Below are positions 40,956-49,101 of a DNA stretch of 64,000 bases, in pieces. The stretch's first letter is position 1; every line of letters starts with the position of its first letter. The notes beneath the pieces were generated by a model, which saw only the letters and a list, made by a program, of their open reading frames with translations, did no database searches and was not told the origin of the DNA. The stretch is from Candidatus Omnitrophota bacterium (GTDB taxonomy: Bacteria > Omnitrophota > Omnitrophia > Omnitrophales > Aquincolibacteriaceae): positions 4,246 through 68,245 of the forward strand of contig JACKFM010000005.1 of assembly GCA_020632475.1 (NCBI GenBank), written 5' to 3'. A program made the position numbers and the translations under genes.

Positions 40956-42023
40956 TTAACTTTCAACAAAACCTTCATGCCAACTTTTAATTCCGCCGCC
41001 GCGTTCGACAACACAAGTGATCATATAAGTCCTAGTGCGGTTATTCAGACGCCCGACACTGCGAATCGTAAAATAATGTGATGAGACGCTTGTCTGCCCC
41101 TTGGATAAACGCCGGGTAAATTCGTTCATCTCCCCATCGCTCAATCCGATCACCTCATTCAATTCGGAAGGTGCCGCTTCAATCGAGGAAAAAACGTTAT
41201 CATCAAACGTCCCCTCTTTGCCGTCGCGACCGCGCCGATATTCGATCATTTTGTCGATAATCGACGGTGCCATGCCTAATCCCGTCAGGGCCACGCTTGA
41301 GGCGGTATTCAAATTAACCTGCTGGCCGCCATAAATACTCACATAGGGCTCTATTTTTTTAAGAAGCCCCGGCGTCATTCCTTTGACAAAAAGAAGCTCC
41401 TCCAGAGTTTCGATATTTTTATTCTTAGCCACATAGGGCGGTGAAAGAGTCTTATAGTAACGGCTCTCAGCCCCGTCCGGATATGAATGCTCGTCTTCAT
41501 CCCGCCAGTCGAGAATACTTTCAGCCAGCTGCGAAGCCTTCTCCTGACTGATCTTTGCCGCCGCGGCAAAGGCCCGTCGCAAAACAGCCGGCTCATCATA
41601 AAGGTTGAGGTTAATCTTACTCTCTTCATCCACAACACCATAGAGAAAATTCTTCGTGCTTTCGTCTAATTTTTCATCAATCGGCCAGAGTTTAACAACC
41701 GAAAAAGTTCCTCCGTCAATTTCAATGTCCTTAAAATAAGCCGGGTTAGTACTCCACTGCTCATTCAAACGGTCAATCACGGGGCCCTTATCAAGGGGTT
41801 TTGTCTGTATAATCTGAAGAGCCCTTTGCACCCCGGCATCGGCAACCCGGCGGATCCGGGCACGATCTTCAAGCATTCCGATGCTTTTCAAACGCTGGCG
41901 TGCCATCCCTCCGACCGAAAGCGTAAAAATAGAAATCATCACCACCAGCCAAATCACCAGAATTAAAATACTACCCTTCTGGTGATGCTGGCATGGACTT
42001 GGGCTTTCGAATGTTCTACGCAT
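40956..42023 (-). CDS. gspK: General secretion pathway protein K-like minor pseudopilin
   Basis: The frame is open further upstream, but that part is only the other frame of the preceding gene. ATG 42023 overlaps that gene's stop (ATGCGTAG) and places the prepilin signal near the start. The 355-aa protein shows a type III signal (KGSILILVIWLVVMISIF), SKINLN, WRDEDEHSYPDGAESRYY and a helix-hairpin-helix NLNTASSVALTGL, all typical of GspK. In type II secretion GspK caps the pseudopilus tip. No other gsp gene is in the window, so the remaining system must lie elsewhere. Such a system could export the giant proteins, but nothing here shows it. Confidence 0.85.
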   Translation of the reverse strand: MRRTFESPSPCQHHQKGSILILVIWLVVMISIFTLSVGGMARQRLKSIGMLEDRARIRRVADAGVQRALQIIQTKPLDKGPVIDRLNEQWSTNPAYFKDIEIDGGTFSVVKLWPIDEKLDESTKNFLYGVVDEESKINLNLYDEPAVLRRAFAAAAKISQEKASQLAESILDWRDEDEHSYPDGAESRYYKTLSPPYVAKNKNIETLEELLFVKGMTPGLLKKIEPYVSIYGGQQVNLNTASSVALTGLGMAPSIIDKMIEYRRGRDGKEGTFDDNVFSSIEAAPSELNEVIGLSDGEMNEFTRRLSKGQTSVSSHYFTIRSVGRLNNRTRTYMITCVVERGGGIKSWHEGFVES

Positions 42024-42363
42024 CCTTTTCCTGATGCTTTTTAAGCTCACTGACATCCTCTTGCAGCCGGACCACTTTTTCATCAAGCGTTTGGATCTGT
42101 TCGGACAAAGCCGTAAATAACCGTGCAAGGTACTGATCCAGCGGTTCGGGCTGAACCACACCGCCGATTTTCTCAACCCGGCGGTCCGCGGCAATATTAA
42201 AAATAACCCCGGCTTTTTTAACTCCGCCACTAGACTCATCAGCTCCGAAAACCGGATGAATATTTAAAAAGAGCATGGCAATCGCAATAAAAAAAAAGGG
42301 ATAGCCGACAATACGCCCACGACATTTGGGTCTTTTCTGATCTATTTTCTTATTTTGAATCAT
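42016..42363 (-). CDS. Small membrane-anchored or exported coiled-coil protein
   Basis: This is a 115-aa protein with an internal hydrophobic segment (about 21-40, FFFIAIAMLFLNI, then PVFGA), which can act as signal peptide or anchor, and a C-terminal coiled coil (LFTALSEQIQTLDEKVVRLQ onward). AGGGA lies six bases before the ATG. Its stop overlaps the gspK start, implying coupled translation and a role near the pseudopilus, although it has no recognisable family. Function is unknown. Confidence 0.7.
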   Translation of the reverse strand: MIQNKKIDQKRPKCRGRIVGYPFFFIAIAMLFLNIHPVFGADESSGGVKKAGVIFNIAADRRVEKIGGVVQPEPLDQYLARLFTALSEQIQTLDEKVVRLQEDVSELKKHQEKDA

Positions 42364-42685
42364 ATGTTCCCTATTGGGTTAAATGATGGGTATGGGTGTC
42401 TTCATATAGATCGTCTAGAATGGAGGGATTCTTCAAAAGAAAATCGATCGGAGAAAGGAATGAAAAACAAAGAAAAAAGACACCGGATACCCTCTTTCGA
42501 ACGGATCCGATGCCTTTTGATTAGAATCGGTTTCATAAGGGGTGGTTGAAGTCAAAGAAGCAGAAGAATCGAGGATGGCAAGGCGCGTGAAGCAGTCGAT
42601 GCCTGGGAGCATCGCCGATGGAGCGCAACGTAGCCAGCCAAAGTTTATACCGCTTCGACACTTAGCAACACTTGTGAAACCGCTT
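42364..42685. other. 322-bp region with no supported gene
   Basis: A 29-codon plus-strand frame at 42461 with a good ribosome-binding site (GGAGAAAGGA) is present but has no support. Around 42580-42700 there is a GC-rich segment with two ACCGCTTC repeats and GATGC...GCATC pairing that may be structured. No known RNA family is recognised. Confidence 0.4.
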
Positions 42686-43015
42686 CTAGTGGATTTCGGC
42701 CAAAGTCAATTCGTTCTGCTGATTACGGCGGATTTTTTCCATACGAGCCTGAGTGACCAGATGCTTGCGCCATTTTCTTTGAGCAGTGCGCAATTCCAGC
42801 TTTAATTCACGCACGACCTGATGCAGATCCCGGCTTGAATCTTCCCAATTTGAATACTGATAAAACTCAGCGATGCGCTCTAGCTGCCGGCGCACATAGG
42901 TTTTCATCCGTTGGGCCGCTTCATCTGAAAACGCTTCTAGCTGGATACTTAATTCTTCATATTCTCCAACCAGCCGGTCCAGCAATGATTTCTTCATCAA
43001 ATAGGTAATTCCCAT
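42686..43015 (-). CDS. Small helical protein of unknown function
   Basis: This 109-aa soluble protein is highly charged and predicted all-helical (SIQLEAFSDEAAQRM, then QLERIAEFYQYSNWEDSSRD), with no signal or membrane segment. AGGAGAAGGGC lies just before its ATG. Upstream are two palindromes (43046-43079) that could be operators. No family is recognised, and the gene stands apart from its neighbours by gaps of more than 200 bases. Confidence 0.65.
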   Translation of the reverse strand: MGITYLMKKSLLDRLVGEYEELSIQLEAFSDEAAQRMKTYVRRQLERIAEFYQYSNWEDSSRDLHQVVRELKLELRTAQRKWRKHLVTQARMEKIRRNQQNELTLAEIH

Positions 43016-43045
43016 GCCCTTCTCCTGTTCTAGCGCACCGTCAAT

Positions 43046-43079
43046 ATTGAAATATTGGGTTTGAGCTCAAATCTTGATG
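43046..43079. promoter_or_regulatory. Adjacent palindromes upstream of the small helical protein gene
   Basis: CAATATTgaaATATTG and the perfect 12-bp TTTGAGCTCAAA lie side by side 30-65 bases before the start of the gene at 42686-43015. Close paired palindromes in this position often bind dimeric repressors. This is an inference; no regulator is identified. Confidence 0.4.
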
Positions 43080-43238
43080 CGGTACTAGCCGTATTAAAAC
43101 GACAATGCTATTAATTAAATGTTTTATAATGAGTTTGAATTGTAGCATTGGGAAAATTAAAAGAAGATTAAATCAGAATTAAAAAATATTAATTTGAAAC
43201 CGGGCTTAAAAGCAATTAATTGTAATGATTTGAAGGGG

Positions 43239-44723
43239 TTACAACGATTCAAAAAGTGGTAGGACGATTTGAACAACGGTTCCTTGAGAAAAAGTACTGG
43301 TGATATCAATTTCACCGCCATGGGCTTCACAAATCGCTTTTGCAATACTAAGGCCCAAACCGGCTCCTTCCAATGAGCGAGCCTGATCAGACCGGTAAAA
43401 GCGGTCAAATATTTTGGCCAGGGCCTGTTCTTCAATGCCGATACCGGTATCGCGGATTTGAATCCGGGCCTTGTTCTTCTTTTCGCGGGAAAGCCGGATT
43501 TCCACAACACCCTCTTTATGGCTGAATTTAACGGCGTTATCAATTAGATTTGAAAAAAGCCGTTTAAGATAAAGCGCATCGCCTTTGACATAAAGACCTT
43601 CAGCCAAATCGGATTCAAGAACAACTTGCTTTGACTGCGCCCTCTCAAAAAATAAGTCTTTAATCTGAGCCAGTATTTCCGACAGGTCCGTTTTTTTCAT
43701 CTCAAAGCGAAGCTGCTTGGCATCGCTTTTCAAAAGCAGCATCAGGTCATGAACCAAACGAATTAGTTCATCCACCTCACCGGCAATCGTCCTGAGCGTC
43801 TCATTCAAACTCTCAATCGAACGCGGTTTTCTTAAAGCTAAATCAATTTCGCCTTTAATAATCGCCAAAGGCGTCTTGAGCTCATGCGAAATATCCGAAC
43901 TGAATTCGCGCGTAGCCTTAGTCGAGGCCTCAATCCGGTCCATCATTTCATTCAGGGTTCCGGCCAGGCGGTCAACCTCATCCCCGGTGTCGGTTCTGGG
44001 CAGACGCGCATTGAGATAGGCCGCCGTAATATGGCGTGCCTCGCGGATCATATGATCCACGGGTCTAAACGATCGTTTGGCCAGAAACCATCCGGCAACA
44101 CAGGCGGCCAAAACGGCTCCGGGAATAGAAATTAGAATGATAGTCACCAACCGCCTCAGAGTGTTTTCGATCTCATCAATCGGCACACCCAATTGAATAA
44201 TCACAAGAGGACGGGCTTTAAAGCGCAGCCTTTTATAATACAGCCTGATGGGTTTTTTCTGAAAATGGATGGTCTGAAAAGAATAACCGCTTTCCATAAA
44301 AATCGAATCACGCTCATGGTCAGGGAAAATAATCTCTTTTTCCCACCCTTTGAGATTACCGGCCATATTAATCTGATCAGCGCTGATCAGCCGGATCATC
44401 ATGGTGCTCCGGTCAACAATCTGCACAATACGCTTCCAATGACTCAAATCGTTAAGCATTCGCAGATATTCCTCGGACCCGGGTTGTAAAGCCGTCTCGG
44501 AAATACGGTCGTTCAAATGCCTGCTGAGGTAATGGTGGATGGACGATTCTATTTTCAGGGCTTCCTCGGACATTTTCTTGTCGACGTCCACATAAAGCAC
44601 GCGGGAAAATTCCGTGTACATAAAAACCGAAAACGCCGAGAGGATTACCGCCAGGACAAACGCATACCAGAGAGTCAGTTGAACTTTAACCGATTTAAAC
44701 CGTTTCAGTGTGTTTGCCGGCAT
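43239..44723 (-). CDS. Two-component sensor histidine kinase (HAMP, HisKA, HATPase)
   Basis: The open frame has TTG 44726 immediately before ATG 44723; the ATG is preferred. The roughly 494-aa kinase has TM1 (about 18-37), an extracytoplasmic sensor region (38-190), TM2 (about 192-214), HAMP (215-268), a dimerisation H-box SHELKTPLAII with the phospho-accepting His near 280, and a catalytic domain with DNAVKFSH, DTGIGI and GAGLGLSIAK. It resembles CusS/ArlS-type kinases paired with OmpR-family regulators. It autophosphorylates and passes phosphate to the regulator encoded 180 bases upstream. The signal is not evident from the sequence. Confidence 0.93.
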   Translation of the reverse strand: MPANTLKRFKSVKVQLTLWYAFVLAVILSAFSVFMYTEFSRVLYVDVDKKMSEEALKIESSIHHYLSRHLNDRISETALQPGSEEYLRMLNDLSHWKRIVQIVDRSTMMIRLISADQINMAGNLKGWEKEIIFPDHERDSIFMESGYSFQTIHFQKKPIRLYYKRLRFKARPLVIIQLGVPIDEIENTLRRLVTIILISIPGAVLAACVAGWFLAKRSFRPVDHMIREARHITAAYLNARLPRTDTGDEVDRLAGTLNEMMDRIEASTKATREFSSDISHELKTPLAIIKGEIDLALRKPRSIESLNETLRTIAGEVDELIRLVHDLMLLLKSDAKQLRFEMKKTDLSEILAQIKDLFFERAQSKQVVLESDLAEGLYVKGDALYLKRLFSNLIDNAVKFSHKEGVVEIRLSREKKNKARIQIRDTGIGIEEQALAKIFDRFYRSDQARSLEGAGLGLSIAKAICEAHGGEIDITSTFSQGTVVQIVLPLFESL

Positions 44724-44903
44724 CAAATATTTGAAGGACGCAATCGTTTCGGGATTGCGCAGGTTGATTCTAAGTAACAGTGCATAATTCGTTGTGTTTT
44801 TGAAAAAGAAAATCTAAAGGACAAATATTAAAAGACTTTTGATCGATTACTTAGAGCACCGAACAAAACTTTTTTTGTCAGGCTCACTTCATTTGAAGGA
44901 AAA

Positions 44904-45578
44904 TTATTGATTAATAAAACGATAGCCCGCTCCCCGCATAGTTTCAATCATGCTCTGTGAGCGCCCTTTGTCGATTTTCTTACGCAAAAAATTGATATAA
45001 ACGTCAATCGTATTACTCATGGGATCAAAATGTAAATCCCAGACATGTTCGGCAATCTGCGAACGTGTTACCACTTCCCCTTTTTTACGCATCAAAAATT
45101 CAAGAAGGGCAAATTCTTTCTGGGACAGACCGACTTCATCGCCCTGCACCCAGACTCTGCGCGAGAGAAGATCGACTTTGATGTGTCCCGATTCTAAAAT
45201 AACGGCCTTCTGCAAATCCCCCGGCCGGCGAAGAAGCGCACGAATACGCGCTAAAAGCTCATCAAAAGCAAAGGGTTTAGTCAAATAATCATCAGCACCC
45301 TGATCCAGCCCTTTGATTTTATCTTCCAGACTATCCCTCGCGGTCAGCATGAGAACCGGAATGTTCAGTTCTTTTTTCCGGATTTTTGAGCAGAGTGTCA
45401 TTCCGCTCATTTTGGGAAGATTTAAATCAAGAATAATCAGATCATATTCATTTAAAAGCACATACTCCCATCCTTTTTCACCGTCCTCGGCCGCATCCAC
45501 AGCATAGCCTTCTTCTTTCAGGCCCCGGACGATAAAACTGGCCATCTTCACCTCATCTTCGACAAGTAAAATTCTCAT
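44904..45578 (-). CDS. OmpR/PhoB-family response regulator
   Basis: This 224-aa regulator has a receiver domain with the acidic pair E7/D8, phospho-acceptor D51 (IILDLNLP), T79 and K101 (TKPF), followed by a winged-helix DNA-binding domain (about 128-222) with LSQKEFALLEFLM and TIDVYINFLRKKID. AAGGAG precedes the ATG. It precedes and probably is transcribed with the histidine kinase gene. It lies closest in style to CusR/CopR-like regulators. A copper link would fit the CusF-like lipoprotein elsewhere in the window, but this is only suggestive. Confidence 0.94.
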   Translation of the reverse strand: MRILLVEDEVKMASFIVRGLKEEGYAVDAAEDGEKGWEYVLLNEYDLIILDLNLPKMSGMTLCSKIRKKELNIPVLMLTARDSLEDKIKGLDQGADDYLTKPFAFDELLARIRALLRRPGDLQKAVILESGHIKVDLLSRRVWVQGDEVGLSQKEFALLEFLMRKKGEVVTRSQIAEHVWDLHFDPMSNTIDVYINFLRKKIDKGRSQSMIETMRGAGYRFINQ

Positions 45579-45615
45579 TCCCTGAACTCCTTGAACGGTA
45601 CCCTTGAATCTGTGT

Positions 45616-46755
45616 TCATCTGTGCAGAATCAATCTGTGATTATCTGTGTCTTTAAACCTTCTCGGATCAAACGGCTTCAACTCTTGGGGCATTTTACCC
45701 GACAAAATCCCTTTCGCCAAGAGTTCCCCCATATAGGGACCGATCAGGATTCCGCTGCGATAATATCCGGCTGCCGCAAAATAGTTTTCAATCCGCGTCT
45801 TTCCGATAAGGGGCTTAAAATCTCTCGCCCTGGGCCTGAGGCCCGCCCAAGCCGCAGCCTCCGGCATGGTCTTCGTCTCAGGCAAATACCGTGTAATACG
45901 CCGGCGAATTCCGGCGATCCCCTTCGCCGTGACGCGTGGTCTAAAACCCGCATTCTCAAGCGTCGATCCGGTCAAAAAACGGTTTTGTTCAAAGGGAACG
46001 ATGTACAACCCATCCAGAGAATGAACGATGACTTTTTTGCGGGAATCCCCTTTGAGGATCAAAATCTGTCCGCGCATCGGCCGCACCGGAAACTTAATCC
46101 CCAACCCGACGGATTGAGATCCCCAGCAACCGAGCGCATTCACAATCCGTTTTGAAAAATAAACACCTCGATCCGTCCCGACCTTAAAAAAACCGGTTTT
46201 GGAATCTTTTTCAAGATGCTTAATCCGGCCAAACAGCGCCCGCCCCCCCATCTGCCTGATTCGGCAGAGGACATTTTTTTTAAGCTGTGACGCATGGACT
46301 TTTCCGACTGAGGGCAAATAAACTCCCGAACGGACTTCCCCGGAAAGATAAGGCCACTTTTTCAAAAGTTGTCCGGCGCTTAGAAGACGCGCATCTTTTA
46401 AATATTTTTTCTGCCAGGCAAACCGTTTTTTTAAAAGCCGTTCGTGCTCCTCGGTCAAAGCCATATAGACTAGTCCAGACCCAATAAAACCCGAATCCGA
46501 TCCCGTAGCCTTTTTAAGTTCTTTGAGGAAACTCGGATAATAGGCCGCGGCCTTACAATTCATTTTAAAAAGGTGTGTCGGATTTTCAATTTCAAGTACG
46601 GGGTCAAGGATCCCCGATGCGGCTTCTGTTGCACGTCCGGGGTTTTCGGCAGGTCCGATGATGAGCGTGTCTTCTCCGCGTTTTTGAAGCGCGAGCGCTG
46701 TCCCAAGTCCCGCAATACCGTTTCCAAGAATAATTGTTCCGTATATCTTTTTCAT
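45616..46755 (-). CDS. FAD-dependent amine oxidase (glycine oxidase/DadA family)
   Basis: The frame extends to a GTG at 46776, but ATG 46755 places the Rossmann motif GNGIAGLGTALALQKRGE near residue 12, as usual in the DAO family, and is preferred. The protein (about 379 aa) shows the FAD-binding N-terminus, a C-terminal AAWAGLRPRARDFKPLIGKT segment and GYYRSGILIGPYMGELLA, all typical of ThiO/DadA-type oxidases that oxidise glycine or D-amino acids to the imino acid. Glycine oxidase of this family supplies thiazole synthesis, but no thi gene is nearby, so the substrate is unsettled. The nrdR gene ends 45 bases upstream. Confidence 0.85.
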   Translation of the reverse strand: MKKIYGTIILGNGIAGLGTALALQKRGEDTLIIGPAENPGRATEAASGILDPVLEIENPTHLFKMNCKAAAYYPSFLKELKKATGSDSGFIGSGLVYMALTEEHERLLKKRFAWQKKYLKDARLLSAGQLLKKWPYLSGEVRSGVYLPSVGKVHASQLKKNVLCRIRQMGGRALFGRIKHLEKDSKTGFFKVGTDRGVYFSKRIVNALGCWGSQSVGLGIKFPVRPMRGQILILKGDSRKKVIVHSLDGLYIVPFEQNRFLTGSTLENAGFRPRVTAKGIAGIRRRITRYLPETKTMPEAAAWAGLRPRARDFKPLIGKTRIENYFAAAGYYRSGILIGPYMGELLAKGILSGKMPQELKPFDPRRFKDTDNHRLILHR

Positions 46756-46800
46756 CGGGCAGAACCGGAACGGCACGGAGGCCTTTGAGCTTTTTTGATA

Positions 46801-47253
46801 TTATTTTACAAGAAGCGTTTTGAGTTCTTTCATGAAATGACCAATGTCCTGAAATTCGCGGTAGACGCTGGCAAAACGGACATAGGCAACCTGGTCAATC
46901 TTGGCAAGCTGTTGAATGACGAATTCCCCGACCACGCTGGAGGAAACCTCTTTTTCATATTTTTCATGCAGCATAATTTCAAGGGCATCGACGATTTTAT
47001 GCTGGGCATCCAGGGCAATCGGTCTTTTTTCACAGGCCTTCGTGATTCCGCCGAGTACTTTTGCACGGTCATAAAGTTCTCGCCGGTGATCCTTTTTAAT
47101 CACATAAAGAGGCACCTCTTCGATCCGCTCATAGGTCGTGTAACGGCGGTTACACTTCTCGCATTCGCGCCGGCGGCGAATCGCCGTCCCCTCGTTGGAG
47201 GTCCTTGAGTCAATCACCCGGTCATTTTCACTTTTACAAAACGGACAACGCAT
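46801..47253 (-). CDS. nrdR: Transcriptional repressor NrdR
   Basis: This 150-aa protein matches NrdR over its length: an N-terminal zinc ribbon with C3-x2-C6 and C31-x2-C34, the basic segment RRRRECEKC and RYTTYERIE, then an ATP-cone domain (about 49-139, VIKKDHRRELYDRAKVLGGI). NrdR senses the ATP/dATP ratio and represses ribonucleotide reductase genes by binding NrdR boxes. No reductase gene is in the window. It follows glyA, as in several other bacterial genomes, and lies in the same direction with a gap of 81 bases that contains a GGACTGAG-type repeat. Confidence 0.95.
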   Translation of the reverse strand: MRCPFCKSENDRVIDSRTSNEGTAIRRRRECEKCNRRYTTYERIEEVPLYVIKKDHRRELYDRAKVLGGITKACEKRPIALDAQHKIVDALEIMLHEKYEKEVSSSVVGEFVIQQLAKIDQVAYVRFASVYREFQDIGHFMKELKTLLVK

Positions 47254-47259
47254 AATATC

Positions 47260-47293
47260 AGTAATGAGGTCTGAGGGCCGAGGACTGAGTTCT
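47260..47293. repeat. GGACTGAG-type repeat between glyA and nrdR
   Basis: TGAGGTCTGAGGGCCGAGGACTGAG contains degenerate copies of the short repeat family found in the giant genes and before purB. It occupies most of the glyA-nrdR gap. Confidence 0.5.
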
Positions 47294-47334
47294 CAACAGC
47301 TCAAATTCCCCTCATTTTTCTCCTTCATTTTTAA

Positions 47335-48660
47335 TTACAAATAACGGTTCATTAATTCGGGATAAAGAGGAAAACGTCTGGTTAAATTTTCGACACGTTG
47401 GCGTACGGCATTAAGATTTTCTTCATCAGACGGTGCACTCAGCGCCGCGTCAAAGGCCTGGGCAATTTCCTGCATTTCAGGCTCCTTCATCCCCCGTGTA
47501 GTCACCGCCGGCGTTCCGAGACGGATTCCCGAAGCCTTAAATGCCGATAATTTGTCAAAGGGGATCATATTCTTATTGGCCGTAATTTTGACCTGATCTA
47601 AAATCGACTGAACTTCTTTACCATTCAATCCCTTGACCGTCACATCCACCAGCATTAAGTGGTTATCCGTTCCGCCCGAAACAATCCTCCAGCCTTTGGA
47701 GGCCAAGGCTTGTGCCAGCACAGCCGCATTTTTAACAATCTGCCCGCAATAAGTCTTAAAAGACGGCTCCATCGCTTCTTTCAGGGCCACAGCTTTAGCC
47801 GCAATAATATGCATCAGCGGTCCGCCCTGGGCTCCCGGAAAAACAGCCGAATCAATGGCCTTGGCATATTGTTCACGGCAAAGAATCAATCCTCCGCGGG
47901 GACCGCGTAATGTCTTATGCGTCGTCGTGGTCACGATATCGGCATAGGGTACCGGGCTGGGATGATGCCCCGTAGCGACCAGTCCGGCAAAATGAGCCAT
48001 ATCCACCATTAACAAGGCGTTGACCTTATCCGCAATCTCACGGCCGCGTTTAAAATCAATGATACGCGGATAGGCCGAAGCTCCGAGCAGAATCATCTTG
48101 GGCTTATGCTCCAAAGCCAGTTGCTCCAATTGATCATAATCGATGGTTTCATCCTTTTCGCTCACACCATAAGGGATAATCGAAAAATATTTACCCGAAA
48201 AATTCATCGGGTGTCCGTGGGTCAAATGTCCGCCGTGAGCCAGATTCATGGCCAGGATCTTATCTCCGCTTTCAAGCAGCGCCATAAAAACCGCAATATT
48301 GGCGGAGGTTCCCGAATGAGGCTGTACGTTGGCATGTTCGGCTCCGAAAAGGGCTTTGGCGCGGTCAATGGCCAGCTGTTCGGCCCGGTCCACATATTCA
48401 CAGCCGCCGTACCAGCGTTTCGCCGGATAACCTTCGGCATATTTATTGGTCAACACCGAACCGGCGGCCTCTAACACGGCCGAGGATGTAAAATTTTCAC
48501 TGGCAATCAATTCGATATGTTCATTCTGGCGTTTGAACTCATCATGGATGGCGGCGTAGATTTCAGGATCTTTTTCCTGAATAAAAGAATGCCAAAGCAC
48601 GGGATTGTTAGAGTCAGTGGGCTTGTTCATAGGCTTTGATTGCGTTGACGCGACGTTCAT
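47335..48660 (-). CDS. glyA: Serine hydroxymethyltransferase
   Basis: The frame opens at 48675, but ATG 48660 has GGAGG five bases upstream and is chosen; it overlaps the rpiB end by 47 bases. The 441-aa PLP enzyme shows ASENFTSSAVLEAAGS, the PLP-lysine motif TTTTHKTLRGPRGG and the C-terminal GTPAVTTRGM, at normal length for the family. It interconverts serine and glycine with tetrahydrofolate, producing glycine and methylene-THF, both needed for purine synthesis by the downstream and upstream pur genes. Its placement beside rpiB and the Sua5/phosphatase fusion is conserved in Firmicutes. Confidence 0.97.
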   Translation of the reverse strand: MNVASTQSKPMNKPTDSNNPVLWHSFIQEKDPEIYAAIHDEFKRQNEHIELIASENFTSSAVLEAAGSVLTNKYAEGYPAKRWYGGCEYVDRAEQLAIDRAKALFGAEHANVQPHSGTSANIAVFMALLESGDKILAMNLAHGGHLTHGHPMNFSGKYFSIIPYGVSEKDETIDYDQLEQLALEHKPKMILLGASAYPRIIDFKRGREIADKVNALLMVDMAHFAGLVATGHHPSPVPYADIVTTTTHKTLRGPRGGLILCREQYAKAIDSAVFPGAQGGPLMHIIAAKAVALKEAMEPSFKTYCGQIVKNAAVLAQALASKGWRIVSGGTDNHLMLVDVTVKGLNGKEVQSILDQVKITANKNMIPFDKLSAFKASGIRLGTPAVTTRGMKEPEMQEIAQAFDAALSAPSDEENLNAVRQRVENLTRRFPLYPELMNRYL

Positions 48661-49063
48661 GTCTTCCTCCTTCAAAGGGAGTGGTTAACCACGTTTCTGT
48701 CATGGGGATTAAAAGAGACGGATCCAGAAAACCGGAACCGATAATTAACATATTGGAATCGTTATGCTGGCGTGTAAGCTTGGCTTCATCGATATTTTTA
48801 CAAAGCGCGGCGCGGACGCCTTTGACCTTATTGGTCATAATTGAGCTGCCGATACCCGTATAACAAATACCGATTCCCCTGCTGCATTCACCGCTTTTAA
48901 CAAGCTCGGCAGCCTTGATCATAAACTCAGGGTAATCGCAGGAATCTTCCGTAAATGTTCCGCAGTCGACGGGTTCATACCCTTTTTCTTCAAGATAACT
49001 CTTCAGTTGATTCTTGAACTCCAGTCCCCGATGATCACACGCTAATGAAATTTTCTTATTCAT
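48614..49063 (-). CDS. rpiB: Ribose-5-phosphate isomerase B
   Basis: This 149-aa protein matches the RpiB/LacAB family: ACDHRGLEFKNQL at the N-terminus, the active-site segment GICYTGIGSSIMTNKVKGVRAAL with Cys-66, the KLTRQHNDSNML segment, and a C-terminal FEGGRHERRV. It interconverts ribulose-5-phosphate and ribose-5-phosphate, the precursor of PRPP, so it supplies the first substrate of the purine pathway encoded beside it. Its end overlaps glyA. Confidence 0.95.
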   Translation of the reverse strand: MNKKISLACDHRGLEFKNQLKSYLEEKGYEPVDCGTFTEDSCDYPEFMIKAAELVKSGECSRGIGICYTGIGSSIMTNKVKGVRAALCKNIDEAKLTRQHNDSNMLIIGSGFLDPSLLIPMTETWLTTPFEGGRHERRVNAIKAYEQAH

Positions 49064-49101
49064 ATCTTTTTTCTTTTTCTTAACGCTTAACGCTATTCAC
49101 T

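Noticed and set aside
42024..42239. N-terminal extension of the GspK-like protein
   Set aside because: It is the alternative frame of the upstream coiled-coil gene; ATG 42023 places the prepilin signal correctly.
42461..42550. 29-codon plus-strand frame with a good ribosome-binding site
   Set aside because: Too short and without any other support; left as part of an intergenic region.
45604..46155. 183-codon plus-strand open frame
   Set aside because: Antisense to the FAD oxidase gene, which has clear family motifs.
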